From Litorimonas sp039975855 (GTDB lineage: Bacteria > Pseudomonadota > Alphaproteobacteria > Caulobacterales > Maricaulaceae), in NCBI GenBank assembly GCA_039975855.1, contig JBDWGH010000002.1, forward strand, positions 744,001 through 808,000: 64,000 bases of DNA, written 5' to 3'. This document shows positions 1 through 8,740 of the stretch, piece after piece. The notes under the pieces are model-generated. The model was not told where the DNA came from, ran no database searches, and worked only from the letters and a program-made list of their open reading frames with translations. Position numbers and translations under genes: made by a program. Each line of letters begins with the position of its first letter. Position 1 is the stretch's first letter.

Positions 1-1695
1 TGCTAGAATCGGACAATCAGCGTAGAATCGTGAGAAACTCTGCGCGACGCGGTAAACATGTTCACACAAAATATGCGGTGCGTATTTGTCTGCAGCAAGC
101 TCAATCGCACGAGCGTAGGCGTCAAGTGAGAGCACGAGCGCCTTTTCCGTGTCTGCTTCAACGGCGATATCACCGGACGCGGCATTCATTTCAGTGGCTT
201 TGCGCAAAATCGATTTAATCCGCACGACGGCATATAAAAGATACGGCCCCGTTTTTCCCTCAAAAGCTGTGAAACGTTCCGGATCAAAAATGTAATTCGT
301 CATCCGCTGATTTTGCAGATCAGCAAACTTCAATGCGGCAAGGCCGATTTTACGCGCAATTTCAGTGCGTTCTTCCGCGTCGAAATTCGCGCCGATACCC
401 GAAGACTCGAGCCGATCACGTGCGGCTTCGTTCATGATATCCATGAGGTCTTCAAGGCGGAGTACGCCGCCTTCACGGGTTTTGAATGGCTTACCGTCCT
501 TGCCATTCATCGTACCAAATCCTGCATGGTAGAGCTGGTCGGCGTCATACCAACCAGCTTTCATAGCAGCGCGGAACACTTGCTCAAAATGTAGAGCTTG
601 GCGTTGATCAACGACATAGACGATGAGGTCAGGATTGATTTCCGCCTTACGGTCAATAAGCGTTGCAAGATCCGTTGTATGATAAAGAACAGCTCCCGAA
701 CTCGAAAGAAGCATAACAGGCGGCATACCTTTTCTCTTACCAGCCGCAATGCCTTTCTGCCTCTCGGCTTCATAAATTGGGTCCAATGGGATCATTAATC
801 CCCCATCAACTTCCTCAGTTATTCCTGACGCTTTCAAATCATCGATCATCCCGGGGATAAGGGGGTCCACGCAGGCTTCGCCTTTCCACAAGTCAAACTC
901 AACGCCTAGATTTCCATAGCCAACTTTCAATGCAGCAACGGACACATCGATGAAATGATCAAGGAGGGCACGATATCCACGACGCCCGGATTGCAACTGC
1001 GCTGTCGCAACACGAGAGCTCTCCATTCGGTCGGCGTCCGCCTTCGCCTTGTTTGAGGCTTGCGGATATAATCGAGCGAGATCATCCATCGTGACGGGTG
1101 GTTCTTTCGGATATTCGCCTTCGAAAGTGTCATCGAAATATGGAAGGTTCGGCTGTTCTTCGGCAAGTTCCGAAATGAGATGTCCCATTTGCAGACCCCA
1201 ATCCCCCATATGAACATCGCCAATGACCGTATGACCCTGTGCACGCAAAATACGTTTGATGGCTTCGCCAAGAACGGCGGAGCGCAAATGTCCAACATGC
1301 ATCGGCTTAGCAACATTCGCCCCGCCATAATCGACGACGATGGTTTTGGAGGTTTCAGCGCTGAGGCCATCCGCTGGATTGTTGAGTAGCTGTTTCGCGC
1401 GCGCCGTCAGCAACTCGTCTGCGGGCGTGATATTGATAAAACCTGGACCAGCGATATCCAACGTCCCCATAATTGGGTCTTTTTCCATAATCGCAACAGC
1501 TTGGGCTGCAATGTCTCGTGGGTTGGCTTTTTCGCCTCGCTTTTTGGCAATTCCTGCCGCAGCCATCGCGCCGTTACACTGATAAGGCGCGTCGCCGCGA
1601 TCCGATTCGCGCACAGCGGCGATATTTCCAGGAAACCCCAGCGATTCAAAAGCCGCACGCGCGACGGCGTCCAAGCTAGACAAAATAGACGACAT
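1..1695 (-). CDS. argS: arginyl-tRNA synthetase (3' end beyond window)
   Basis: Charges tRNA-Arg with arginine in the cytoplasm. About 565 residues are visible and the frame is still open at base 1, ending in the FYADCPIL helix typical of the C-terminal anticodon-binding domain, so perhaps 30-40 residues are missing. The class I signature HVGHLRS lies near residue 133 and the KMSK-equivalent loop KPFKTREGG near residue 400. The N-terminal Arg-tRNA synthetase add-on domain is present. The start ATG at 1695 lies 5 bases after the stop of the upstream lipoprotein gene, so the two are probably cotranscribed. Identification is firm; only the end is unknown. Confidence 0.96.
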   Translation of the reverse strand, partial: MSSILSSLDAVARAAFESLGFPGNIAAVRESDRGDAPYQCNGAMAAAGIAKKRGEKANPRDIAAQAVAIMEKDPIMGTLDIAGPGFINITPADELLTARAKQLLNNPADGLSAETSKTIVVDYGGANVAKPMHVGHLRSAVLGEAIKRILRAQGHTVIGDVHMGDWGLQMGHLISELAEEQPNLPYFDDTFEGEYPKEPPVTMDDLARLYPQASNKAKADADRMESSRVATAQLQSGRRGYRALLDHFIDVSVAALKVGYGNLGVEFDLWKGEACVDPLIPGMIDDLKASGITEEVDGGLMIPLDPIYEAERQKGIAAGKRKGMPPVMLLSSSGAVLYHTTDLATLIDRKAEINPDLIVYVVDQRQALHFEQVFRAAMKAGWYDADQLYHAGFGTMNGKDGKPFKTREGGVLRLEDLMDIMNEAARDRLESSGIGANFDAEERTEIARKIGLAALKFADLQNQRMTNYIFDPERFTAFEGKTGPYLLYAVVRIKSILRKATEMNAASGDIAVEADTEKALVLSLDAYARAIELAADKYAPHILCEHVYRVAQSFSRFYADCPILA

Positions 1696-1700
1696 GAGAC

Positions 1701-2288
1701 TTACCGTTGGCCGGCGGAGACACGGAAGCGTTTGCCATCAGCGTTAAAAGCGCGCTGTTCTGGCGTCACGACAAATCCGACAACAATTTCAAAATTCTCA
1801 CCCGATGTTGTATCATTGGCACGCGGAAAAATAATTTCATCAATTGTTTCTGTGACCCGCATACGATCTTGCCCGGCTGGAAAAGTAACGGTCAGTGGGA
1901 AAACAGATTTTTCGAGAACGTCGATATTTTTGCGAGTCGCGGCGACAAAATAATTATACGTCACTGTCTCACCAGACGCTGCAGGACCTCGACCAAGAGA
2001 GAAGTCTATGGTCAAATCAGCAACAATAGGACGGTCTGCGTAGTATCGGCAAAGCGAGCGAACAGCGTCTACCTCACCTGTAAACCCAACATTTCCAAAT
2101 TTTTCACTCCCATCACCGCGAATCTCCACAACACGTGATGCGTCATAAAGAGAGAATGCACGGGGACATGGTCCAGGGTTGGCTTCTGCTGCCGCCCCAA
2201 TAGACAAAACTTCTTTAGTTGACCGACATCCTGCCAATGCAAGGATTGACAGCGCAGCGGCTCCGATAAGCGTGGTTTTCATCGACAT
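1701..2288 (-). CDS. putative lipoprotein of unknown function
   Basis: 195 residues with a bacterial lipoprotein signal: positive start, hydrophobic run and lipobox LALAGC ending at about Cys21, so it should be lipidated and held in the envelope. The mature part is predicted to be beta-rich with no catalytic motif I recognise; two or three further cysteines (PCPRAF, SLCRYY) may form a disulfide. The gene directly precedes argS with a 5-base gap, which suggests shared transcription rather than shared function. It is divergent from ispH, with a 129-base intergenic region between them. Confidence 0.8.
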   Translation of the reverse strand: MSMKTTLIGAAALSILALAGCRSTKEVLSIGAAAEANPGPCPRAFSLYDASRVVEIRGDGSEKFGNVGFTGEVDAVRSLCRYYADRPIVADLTIDFSLGRGPAASGETVTYNYFVAATRKNIDVLEKSVFPLTVTFPAGQDRMRVTETIDEIIFPRANDTTSGENFEIVVGFVVTPEQRAFNADGKRFRVSAGQR

Positions 2289-2417
2289 GGAAAAGTCCCA
2301 ATCCGGTCCTGTTTTGACACAACTCCCGCTCTATCGCGAGGCGTGACCTAATGCTATAGAAAGCCCTGTAATCAAATCTGCTCATCGCTGCAATGCGCGG
2401 ATTATGAAGGAGTCCTC

Positions 2418-3401
2418 ATGTCTGCCACTTTAACTGCACATTCTGATGGTGAAACCGTGCGCAAACATAAAACCGTGCTTCTGGCCGCCCCGCGTGGGTT
2501 TTGCGCGGGCGTAGACCGCGCAATTCAAATCGTAGAACGTTCCATCGAGAAATTTGGCGCCCCCGTCTATGTTCGGCACGAAATCGTCCATAACCGTCAT
2601 GTCGTTGACCGTTTAAGCAAACTGGGTGCCGTATTCGTTGAAGAACTAGATGAATGTCCAGATGACAGACCCGTCGTGTTTTCTGCGCATGGCGTTCCAA
2701 AATCTGTCCCGAAAGCGGCGCAAGCTCGCGAACTGACTTTTTTGGATGCCACCTGCCCGCTCGTGTCAAAAGTTCATGTCGAAGCGGAACGCCATGCGAA
2801 AGAAGGCCTCCACATTTTACTGATCGGTCACGAAGGTCATCCTGAGGTCGTCGGCACGATGGGGCAATTGCCAGCTGGCCAAATGACATTGATTGAAACG
2901 GTTGAAGACGCGAACACCTATCAACCAGAGGACGGTCAAAAGCTGGCACTTGTGACGCAGACGACATTGTCGGTTGATGACACCACGGATATTATAGCCG
3001 CGCTGCAGGCCCGGTTCCCGGATATCGCCCTACCCTATAAAGAGGACATTTGCTACGCCACCACGAACCGCCAAATGGCTGTCAAAGCAATTGCTGAACG
3101 CTGCGATTTGCTGCTCGTGATTGGGTCTAAAACATCTTCTAATTCAAAACGTCTTGTCGAAGTTGGCGCTAAAGCAGGGTCCGATGGTGCAGCTTTAATA
3201 TCTTCTTCAGAGGCAATCGACTGGGATGCCGTCGATGCAGCGGAAACTATCGGATTATCAGCAGGCGCCTCCGCGCCAGAATATTTAACGGACGGGGTCA
3301 TCGCGGCCTTGCGTTCGCGCTATGAAATTAGCTGCCGAGAGGTCGAAGTGACCAAGGAAAAGGTCATCTTCCGCCTGCCGCGCCTCCTGCTGGACAAATA
3401 A
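2418..3401 (+). CDS. ispH: 4-hydroxy-3-methylbut-2-enyl diphosphate reductase
   Basis: Last enzyme of the MEP isoprenoid pathway; reduces HMBPP to IPP and DMAPP with a [4Fe-4S] cluster. The three cluster cysteines are seen at Cys29 (RGFCAGVDRAI), Cys113 (DATCPLVSKVH) and Cys212 (DICYATTNRQ). Length 327 fits the family. The start ATG has a good ribosome site, AAGGAG, 7 bases upstream. Its stop TAA overlaps the ATG of rnhA by one base, so translation is probably coupled. The pathway supplies the prenyl chains used by ctaB elsewhere in the window. Confidence 0.97.
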   Translation: MSATLTAHSDGETVRKHKTVLLAAPRGFCAGVDRAIQIVERSIEKFGAPVYVRHEIVHNRHVVDRLSKLGAVFVEELDECPDDRPVVFSAHGVPKSVPKAAQARELTFLDATCPLVSKVHVEAERHAKEGLHILLIGHEGHPEVVGTMGQLPAGQMTLIETVEDANTYQPEDGQKLALVTQTTLSVDDTTDIIAALQARFPDIALPYKEDICYATTNRQMAVKAIAERCDLLLVIGSKTSSNSKRLVEVGAKAGSDGAALISSSEAIDWDAVDAAETIGLSAGASAPEYLTDGVIAALRSRYEISCREVEVTKEKVIFRLPRLLLDK

Positions 3402-3889
3402 TGCCGCGCACGAAAAAGGAAGACGCCCTAAAGCCGGGTGCATTGGAAGGCGCACTCGTCATTTATACGGACGGGGCTTGTTCCGGAAACCCTGGCCCGG
3501 GCGGATGGGGCGTCATTATGTATCACGGTAAACGCCAGAAAGAGATGTTCGGCGGCGAAAAAGAGACGACCAATAACCGGATGGAAATGATGGCGACGAT
3601 AAAAGCCCTAGAAGCCATAAAACCTGGCTTTTCAGGTCCGGTCGTTCTTTTCACTGACTCCACCTACGTTCTCAAAGGAATCACGGAGTGGATTCACGGT
3701 TGGAAAAAGCGCGGCTGGAAGAAATCCGATAAAAAACCCGTGGTGAATAAAGACCTCTGGCAAAAACTCGACGAACTCAATTCACAGCGCGATGTTCAAT
3801 GGAAGTGGGTCAAAGGTCACGCAGGTGATATCGGCAATGAAAAAGCCGATGAGTTGGCGCGGCGAGGCATACCGGGGAGAGGAAGTTGA
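3401..3889 (+). CDS. rnhA: ribonuclease HI
   Basis: Cleaves the RNA strand of RNA-DNA hybrids in the cytoplasm. The 162-residue protein has the four acidic active-site residues: Asp24 (YTDGACSGN), Glu62 (NNRMEMMA), Asp86 (FTDSTY) and the C-terminal Asp in GNEKADELA, plus the basic handle region WIHGWKKRGWKK. The start overlaps the ispH stop by one base. The first ten or so residues are a short non-conserved extension. The next gene follows after one base. Confidence 0.97.
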   Translation: MPRTKKEDALKPGALEGALVIYTDGACSGNPGPGGWGVIMYHGKRQKEMFGGEKETTNNRMEMMATIKALEAIKPGFSGPVVLFTDSTYVLKGITEWIHGWKKRGWKKSDKKPVVNKDLWQKLDELNSQRDVQWKWVKGHAGDIGNEKADELARRGIPGRGS

Positions 3890-3890
3890 T

Positions 3891-4934
3891 ATGAGATATT
3901 TTCTGTTATCTGTTTTCACATCTGCTGGAATGCTGGCATCTACGCCTGTTATTGCTTGCACACCACCATTTCCACATCCGGAATTTTTGCTGGTCGGAAA
4001 TAAAGGTGAAAACACCGTCAGCTTCATCGACATGGAAACGGGTAGGGAAGTTTCACGGCGTCCAGTCAGCGCCAATGCCCCGCACGAAATCGCTGCTTCT
4101 TATAATGGTAGATTTGCAGCTGTGGTCAACTATGGCGATGCTGTCATCGATGTCTTCGATGTTTCTTTTCGAGGCATAATTGCATCTATAGATCTAGGTA
4201 AAAACACCCGCCCCCACGGGTTGCTCCCCTTAAAGTCTGGAGGTTTTATAGCCACCACTGAAGGGAATAACTCAATTGTTGTTCTTAATCCTGATCACGA
4301 TCTCAATGGGTTCCCGAATGGCCCTTGCCCGATTTTTAACTGGAAAGTCAGCTCAATCCCAACCGAACAAGACGGCACGCATATGATCGCAGTGAGTCCT
4401 GACGAAACTGTTGCTTACACTGCGAATATGCAGTCCGGCACGGTCAGCCGCATAGACCTTGAAACGGAACAGGTCATATCCGCACTTGCGGGGAAAGAGG
4501 TGGAAGGCGTTGCAGTTACCAAAGATGGATCAGAGGTTTGGGCGTCTGTTCGGGGCGAAGACAAAGTCGTTATCTTTGACGCGGCGTCCCTCAAAAAACT
4601 CGATGAAATCAAAGTGGGTAAATTCCCTCTGCGCATTATCGTCTCGCCGGACGGAGAAAATATGGTGACGTCAAATCTGTTGGACGGGACCGTCACCGTA
4701 TTGGACGTGGCCAGCCGAGAAGTTGAACGCACAATCCGCGTCAGCGGATCAGACCAAACGCGGCAAGTCACATTGCTGTTCAACAAAGACGGGTCTCGCC
4801 TCTACGTCGCCGAGACAGGTGCAAATAAAATTGCGGAAATTGATTTCGTAAGCGGCGAAGTTATTGGTCGGCTTTCAGGCGGAGCACAAGGCGACGGACT
4901 TGCCATCGTCCAGTCTTTTCGATGGGACAAATAA
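3891..4934 (+). CDS. exported YVTN/YncE-type beta-propeller protein
   Basis: 347 residues starting at ATG 3891, preceded by AGAGGAAG. A longer reading starting inside rnhA is less likely because this ATG gives a clean signal peptide (MRYFLLSVFTSAGMLASTPVIA, cleavage expected before CTPP). The rest is a chain of blades of the type NTVSFIDMETGREV, GTVSRIDLETEQVI, DKVVIFDAASLKKL and GTVTVLDVASREVE, as in YncE/40-residue YVTN propellers. Periplasmic binding or scaffold role is likely; no catalytic site is seen. It follows rnhA by one base, so it probably belongs to the ispH-rnhA transcript. Confidence 0.85.
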   Translation: MRYFLLSVFTSAGMLASTPVIACTPPFPHPEFLLVGNKGENTVSFIDMETGREVSRRPVSANAPHEIAASYNGRFAAVVNYGDAVIDVFDVSFRGIIASIDLGKNTRPHGLLPLKSGGFIATTEGNNSIVVLNPDHDLNGFPNGPCPIFNWKVSSIPTEQDGTHMIAVSPDETVAYTANMQSGTVSRIDLETEQVISALAGKEVEGVAVTKDGSEVWASVRGEDKVVIFDAASLKKLDEIKVGKFPLRIIVSPDGENMVTSNLLDGTVTVLDVASREVERTIRVSGSDQTRQVTLLFNKDGSRLYVAETGANKIAEIDFVSGEVIGRLSGGAQGDGLAIVQSFRWDK

Positions 4935-4936
4935 AG

Positions 4937-5485
4937 TTACCCCGGCCAGCGGCCAGTCGTAATGCCCTTCATCTTGGCGCTGTAAACATTCGCGGCAAAT
5001 GCGATATAGATACTGAGTTCATCGAGCACACGTTCAGGCATGCGGCGCGAACGAGGATTCACCCGGTAATGGTAGGCATCGCGGCGGTATTTTTCTGTCG
5101 GCTTTAATTCCATAACAGGATAGCCGGCCTGTTCAACCAAGAACCACCAACTTGTCAGGCCGCGCGGTTTAATTTTGAATTTGTCCGTCCCATTATCAAT
5201 ACGGTTGAGCTCTAATCGGGCATTGCCTTTGCGATCGAATTCGAGTTCTCCGATTTCTCGTCCAGATTTAATGATATCAAATTCCAAATCACCACGCGAA
5301 GAGTTCGCCGGCTTGGCATTAATTTTGGCATCAATTCCATGAACATGAGCCGTTCCCGAAGCAAATACGACATTGCCCTTTGGGCTCCGCATATCCGAAG
5401 CGTAAGCGAGGCCGCCAATGACGACCTCGTCCCTTATCAACTCGAATGAATGTCGAGAGCCAAAACTTTGGACGGTCAAACTCAT
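4937..5485 (-). CDS. conserved hypothetical protein, third gene after SPFH/NfeD
   Basis: 182 residues, no signal peptide, no transmembrane segment and no motif I recognise. It looks like a beta-rich soluble protein with a WWF-containing core (LTSWWFLVEQAGYPVME) and a basic RVNPRSRRMPE stretch before a hydrophobic C-terminal helix. It begins one base after the NfeD gene stop, so it is the last gene of the SPFH-NfeD operon. Its neighbourhood suggests a membrane-related accessory function, but that is inference. It ends 2 bases from the convergent propeller gene. Confidence 0.75.
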   Translation of the reverse strand: MSLTVQSFGSRHSFELIRDEVVIGGLAYASDMRSPKGNVVFASGTAHVHGIDAKINAKPANSSRGDLEFDIIKSGREIGELEFDRKGNARLELNRIDNGTDKFKIKPRGLTSWWFLVEQAGYPVMELKPTEKYRRDAYHYRVNPRSRRMPERVLDELSIYIAFAANVYSAKMKGITTGRWPG

Positions 5486-5486
5486 T

Positions 5487-5966
5487 TTAGGATTTCAGTG
5501 CAGGTTCAACAATTAACGTTGCGCCAGCAACAGCTGTAATGATCAAGGCATCGCCTGATTTCGGATCGTCAGATTCCGTGCTGGCTTTCCATTGAGTATC
5601 TCCAACAGTGACCCGGCCATGACCATTGTCAAAATCAGTAAACGCTGTCACGCGGCGTCCCAACATGGTCCGGCCTGGATCGTTCAGGTCAGCAGGCTCA
5701 CCTGATTTCATCAACGGCTTGAGATAGAGATGTCCGATAACGAGTAAGGCCGTCGAAAGGACAAAGAACAGGACAAACTGCATTTCCCAAGAAAGCGGCA
5801 GGAAGAAAACCCAAGCCGACATAGCGAGCGCCGCAACAGCCGGCCAGAGAATGTATGTAGTGCCTGTGACCAGCTCCAACCCGACTAAGCCGAGGCCCAA
5901 GAGCCCCCACTTTGTCGCATTCATAGTCTCCAGAGCAGATATGATTATGTTGGTTTCATTTTCCAT
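5487..5966 (-). CDS. NfeD family membrane protein
   Basis: 159 residues: three to four transmembrane segments in the first 90 residues (LLGLGLVGLELVTGTTYILW, AVAALAMSAWVFFLP, FVLFFVLSTALLVIGHLYL), then a soluble OB-fold domain with the NfeD signature GRRVTAFTDFDNGHGRVTVGDTQW. NfeD proteins pair with SPFH proteins in membrane microdomains; the SPFH gene lies immediately upstream with a 12-base gap. The order SPFH-NfeD is the standard arrangement of the QmcA/YbbK operon. Confidence 0.93.
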   Translation of the reverse strand: MENETNIIISALETMNATKWGLLGLGLVGLELVTGTTYILWPAVAALAMSAWVFFLPLSWEMQFVLFFVLSTALLVIGHLYLKPLMKSGEPADLNDPGRTMLGRRVTAFTDFDNGHGRVTVGDTQWKASTESDDPKSGDALIITAVAGATLIVEPALKS

Positions 5967-5978
5967 ATGCAGCCCTTC

Positions 5979-6896
5979 CTATTTCTTCTTATTGGCGCTG
6001 TCCAAAAGTGACGTCACGCCGCCGACCGTCGCCGCCAAACCGGATAATTCGGCTGGAACGATAACCGTTTTCTGGTTCGGGCTTTTCGCCAACTCTCCAA
6101 AGGCTTTCACATATTCTTGCGCAACAAAGTAGTTGATCGCATTCACATCACCACGTGCAATCGCGGTCGAGACCATTTCCGTTGCTTTCGCTTCGGCTTG
6201 AGCTTCGCGCTCACGCCCCTCAGCATCAAGATATGCGGCTTCCTTGCGACCTTCAGCTTCGCGAATAGCCGCTTCTTTTTCGCCTTCGGCTTTAAGAATA
6301 GAAGATTGTTTATGGCCTTCCGCAATCAGAATGTCAGAGCGTTTCTCACGTTCGGCTTTCATCTGTTTGTTCATCGCTTGCGTGATGTCATGCGGCGGCG
6401 AAAGATCTTTAATCTCAATCCGCGTCACTTTTGTTCCCCAAGTATCCGTTGCCTGATCAATGACGGACAGCAGCTGTGCGTTGATTTGATCACGTTTGGA
6501 AAGAACCTCATCAAGATCCATTGAACCGACAACCGTCCGTACATTTGTAAGACAGAGATTCTGGATAGCGTTCTCTAAGCTGGACACTTCATATGTCGCC
6601 ATACGGGCATCGATGACTTGGATAAACACAACAGCATCCGCAGTGACCATCACGTTGTCCCGCGTAATTACGTCCTGCGACGGAATGTCGATAACGCGTT
6701 CACGCATATCCATTTTATTGGAAATTCGCTGATAGAAAGGAATAACAAAAGCCAATCCCGGTTTAAGCGTTCTGGCGTAACGGCCAAAATTTTCCAGTGT
6801 CCATTCGGATCCTTGCGGTACAATCCGCACGGTTTTAAAAATTATGAATACAGCAAGCACTGCAAGGATGATCGGTATAAGACTAGCGATTTCCAT
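5979..6896 (-). CDS. SPFH/Band 7 (stomatin-like, QmcA) protein
   Basis: 305 residues with one N-terminal membrane anchor (SLIPIILAVLAVFIIF), then the Band 7 domain (VPQGSEWTLENFGRYARTL ... DIPSQDVITRDNVMVTADAV) and a long Ala/Glu-rich coiled coil with repeated AEGEKEAAIREAEGRKEAA segments that mediates oligomerisation. Known relatives form ring assemblies in the inner membrane and modulate FtsH-type proteases. It is the first gene of the SPFH-NfeD-hypothetical operon, with 56 bases between it and the peroxiredoxin gene upstream. Confidence 0.95.
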   Translation of the reverse strand: MEIASLIPIILAVLAVFIIFKTVRIVPQGSEWTLENFGRYARTLKPGLAFVIPFYQRISNKMDMRERVIDIPSQDVITRDNVMVTADAVVFIQVIDARMATYEVSSLENAIQNLCLTNVRTVVGSMDLDEVLSKRDQINAQLLSVIDQATDTWGTKVTRIEIKDLSPPHDITQAMNKQMKAEREKRSDILIAEGHKQSSILKAEGEKEAAIREAEGRKEAAYLDAEGREREAQAEAKATEMVSTAIARGDVNAINYFVAQEYVKAFGELAKSPNQKTVIVPAELSGLAATVGGVTSLLDSANKKK

Positions 6897-6952
6897 GATG
6901 TTGTCCCCTTTCGACTATTGTAAAACTAGGTGCGCCCCGTTTCAGTATTTTC

Positions 6953-7432
6953 TTATAGCTCGGACAGCATGTGATCAGCTGAGCTCACCTTAAACTCACC
7001 CGGCGCTTCGACGAATAACCTTTCGACTGTGCCGTCATCCACAACCATGGCGTAACGCTGAGAGCGTTGGCCCATCCCGAATCCGGATCCGTCCATTTCG
7101 AGGCCAATGGCCGCCGCAAATTCACCGTTTCCGTCCGCGAGCATATCTACATCTGCACTGCCGGCTTGCTGACCCCAGGCCCCCATAACGAACACGTCGT
7201 TTACGGAGACACAGGCGATTTCATCAATGCCGCGCGCTTTCAACATGGCGGACTTTTCAACAAACCCTGGGAGGTGTTTAGCTGAGCAGGTCGGCGTAAA
7301 CGCACCAGGCACAGCAAAGAGCGCCACACGTTTTCCGGCAAAGACGTCATCCGTATTGACAGGTTGAGGTCCATCCGGGCCCATTTTCATGAATGTAGCG
7401 GCGGGGAGCTTATCCCCTTCTTGAATTGACAT
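6953..7432 (-). CDS. peroxiredoxin, Prx5 type
   Basis: Thiol peroxidase that reduces peroxides with glutathione, thioredoxin or glutaredoxin. The peroxidatic cysteine is Cys49 in PGAFTPTCS; the Prx5 features HLPGF, DEIACVSVNDVFV and YAMVVDDG are in place. Length 159 is normal. No fused glutaredoxin domain. A perfect 7+7 inverted repeat lies 24-42 bases upstream of the start and may be an operator. Confidence 0.95.
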   Translation of the reverse strand: MSIQEGDKLPAATFMKMGPDGPQPVNTDDVFAGKRVALFAVPGAFTPTCSAKHLPGFVEKSAMLKARGIDEIACVSVNDVFVMGAWGQQAGSADVDMLADGNGEFAAAIGLEMDGSGFGMGQRSQRYAMVVDDGTVERLFVEAPGEFKVSSADHMLSEL

Positions 7433-7455
7433 ACTGAAATTCTCCCAAATTTTAA

Positions 7456-7474
7456 TTTATCGTCTTTCGATAAA
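7456..7474. promoter_or_regulatory. inverted repeat upstream of peroxiredoxin
   Basis: TTTATCG-TCTTT-CGATAAA, a perfect 7-base inverted repeat with a 5-base spacer, 24 bases before the peroxiredoxin start. Size and position fit a dimeric repressor or activator site. It does not match the OxyR consensus that I know, so the regulator is unidentified. Confidence 0.4.
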
Positions 7475-7595
7475 GATAGGGTGAGTTCGGGGTCTGTGCA
7501 AGATAGGGTGCGTCGATTTTCAACGCTTTAGGTTGATTTTGCGACCTCAAGCGAAGGTGACTTGACCCAATCGAGATGTGCTTCATTAGTCGCGT

Positions 7596-8174
7596 ATGGA
7601 ACATCCGAAATCCAAACCACAGAGTTTTAGTAATTCATTTTTGATCGCAACCCCGATCATGGATGATCCGCGATTCCGTTTCTCTGTTATCTACTTGGTC
7701 AGTCACGACAGATCCGGCGCAATGGGGCTTGTCATCAATAAGGGAAAGTCAGGCCTACAAATTTCTGACTTATTGGATCAAATTGGCATTTCAGGCGATG
7801 TGAAAGTTGCAGATACTGCCGTATTGAACGGCGGTCCCGTTGATATTGATCGCGGGTTCGTTTTGCATAGCTCTGACTATTTCAAACCGGAAACATCTCT
7901 GAAGTGCTCTGAAACTTTATCACTGACATCAACAAAAGATGTTCTGGAGTCCTTAGTGTCAGAGGATCACCCCAAAAACGCGATGCTGGCCGTCGGATAT
8001 GCGGGATGGGCTGCAGGCCAACTCGAAAATGAAATTGCCGACAATTGTTGGTTAGTCGCAGAGGCCGATGATGACTTGGTTTTCTCGCAAGACCTGGATG
8101 GAAAATGGGCGGCGGCGCTAAAAGAGATGGGCATCAACCCCAGCAGTTTAAGCCAGGACGGTGGGCGCGCCTAA
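7596..8174 (+). CDS. YqgE/AlgH family protein
   Basis: 192 residues with the family marks SFLIATPIMDDPRF near the start, VIYLVSHDRSGAMGLVINK, LNGGPVD and AVGYAGWAAGQLENEI. The fold is known from structures but the biochemical role is still unclear (linked to alginate regulation in Pseudomonas under the name AlgH). The start ATG has no clear ribosome site; the conserved region begins about residue 12, so the start is acceptable. The stop overlaps the convergent acetyltransferase stop by four bases. Confidence 0.92.
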   Translation: MEHPKSKPQSFSNSFLIATPIMDDPRFRFSVIYLVSHDRSGAMGLVINKGKSGLQISDLLDQIGISGDVKVADTAVLNGGPVDIDRGFVLHSSDYFKPETSLKCSETLSLTSTKDVLESLVSEDHPKNAMLAVGYAGWAAGQLENEIADNCWLVAEADDDLVFSQDLDGKWAAALKEMGINPSSLSQDGGRA

Positions 8175-8740
8175 TCCCCGCTCAATCGGGCAAAGACATC
8201 GTGATCTCGCCATGCCCCATTAATTTTCAATAGGCCCCGTGCGGTGCCTTCGAATGTGAAACCGCTGGCTTGCAGAACTTTGATGGAGGCAGAGTTTTCA
8301 CTTTGAACCGAAGCCTCCACGCGGTGTAGACCCAATCCTTCGAAACAAAAATCACTCGCCGCACGAACGGCTGTTCTGGCAAATCCTCGTCCCGTAAAAC
8401 TCTCGCCAATCCAATAACCAAGTTTCGCAGATTGTGCTGTCCCGCGTTCAATATGGGTAATGTTACACGCCCCAACCAAACTGTCTCCACGGAATATATG
8501 AAATGGGAACGCTCGGTCTTGTTGCACTAGTTTTTTGAGGCGAGATAGACGCCCGCGATAGGCGGATCGGTTCAATCCAGCCGTCGAAACCTCAGGTTCC
8601 CATGGGCGAAGATACTCCGCATTTTTACGTCGCAATTCCGCCCAGGCTTCAAAATCCGCCCAACGGGGATGAATGAGACGTATCGTACCGCCAGCCGCTT
8701 TGCCGGACAGAATAGTGTGAGTCCCGCGTGAACTTACCAC
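8171..8740 (-). CDS. GNAT acetyltransferase, RimJ/RimL type
   Basis: 189 residues. Acetyl-CoA-dependent N-acetyltransferase with the acceptor-side start IRLIHPRWADFEAWAELR, the core LGYWIGESFTGRGFARTAV (pyrophosphate-binding loop) and ASIKVLQASGFTFEGTARG, as in ribosomal-protein N-terminal acetylases RimJ/RimL. The target cannot be told. The start is probably GTG at 8740, which lies inside the last codons of the SURF1 gene (7-base overlap), so this is the last gene of the cta operon and translationally coupled. Confidence 0.9.
   Translation of the reverse strand: MVSSRGTHTILSGKAAGGTIRLIHPRWADFEAWAELRRKNAEYLRPWEPEVSTAGLNRSAYRGRLSRLKKLVQQDRAFPFHIFRGDSLVGACNITHIERGTAQSAKLGYWIGESFTGRGFARTAVRAASDFCFEGLGLHRVEASVQSENSASIKVLQASGFTFEGTARGLLKINGAWRDHDVFARLSGD

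Noticed and set aside
1501..1953. 150-codon plus-strand frame
   Set aside because: Runs antisense across argS and the lipoprotein gene without a start signal.
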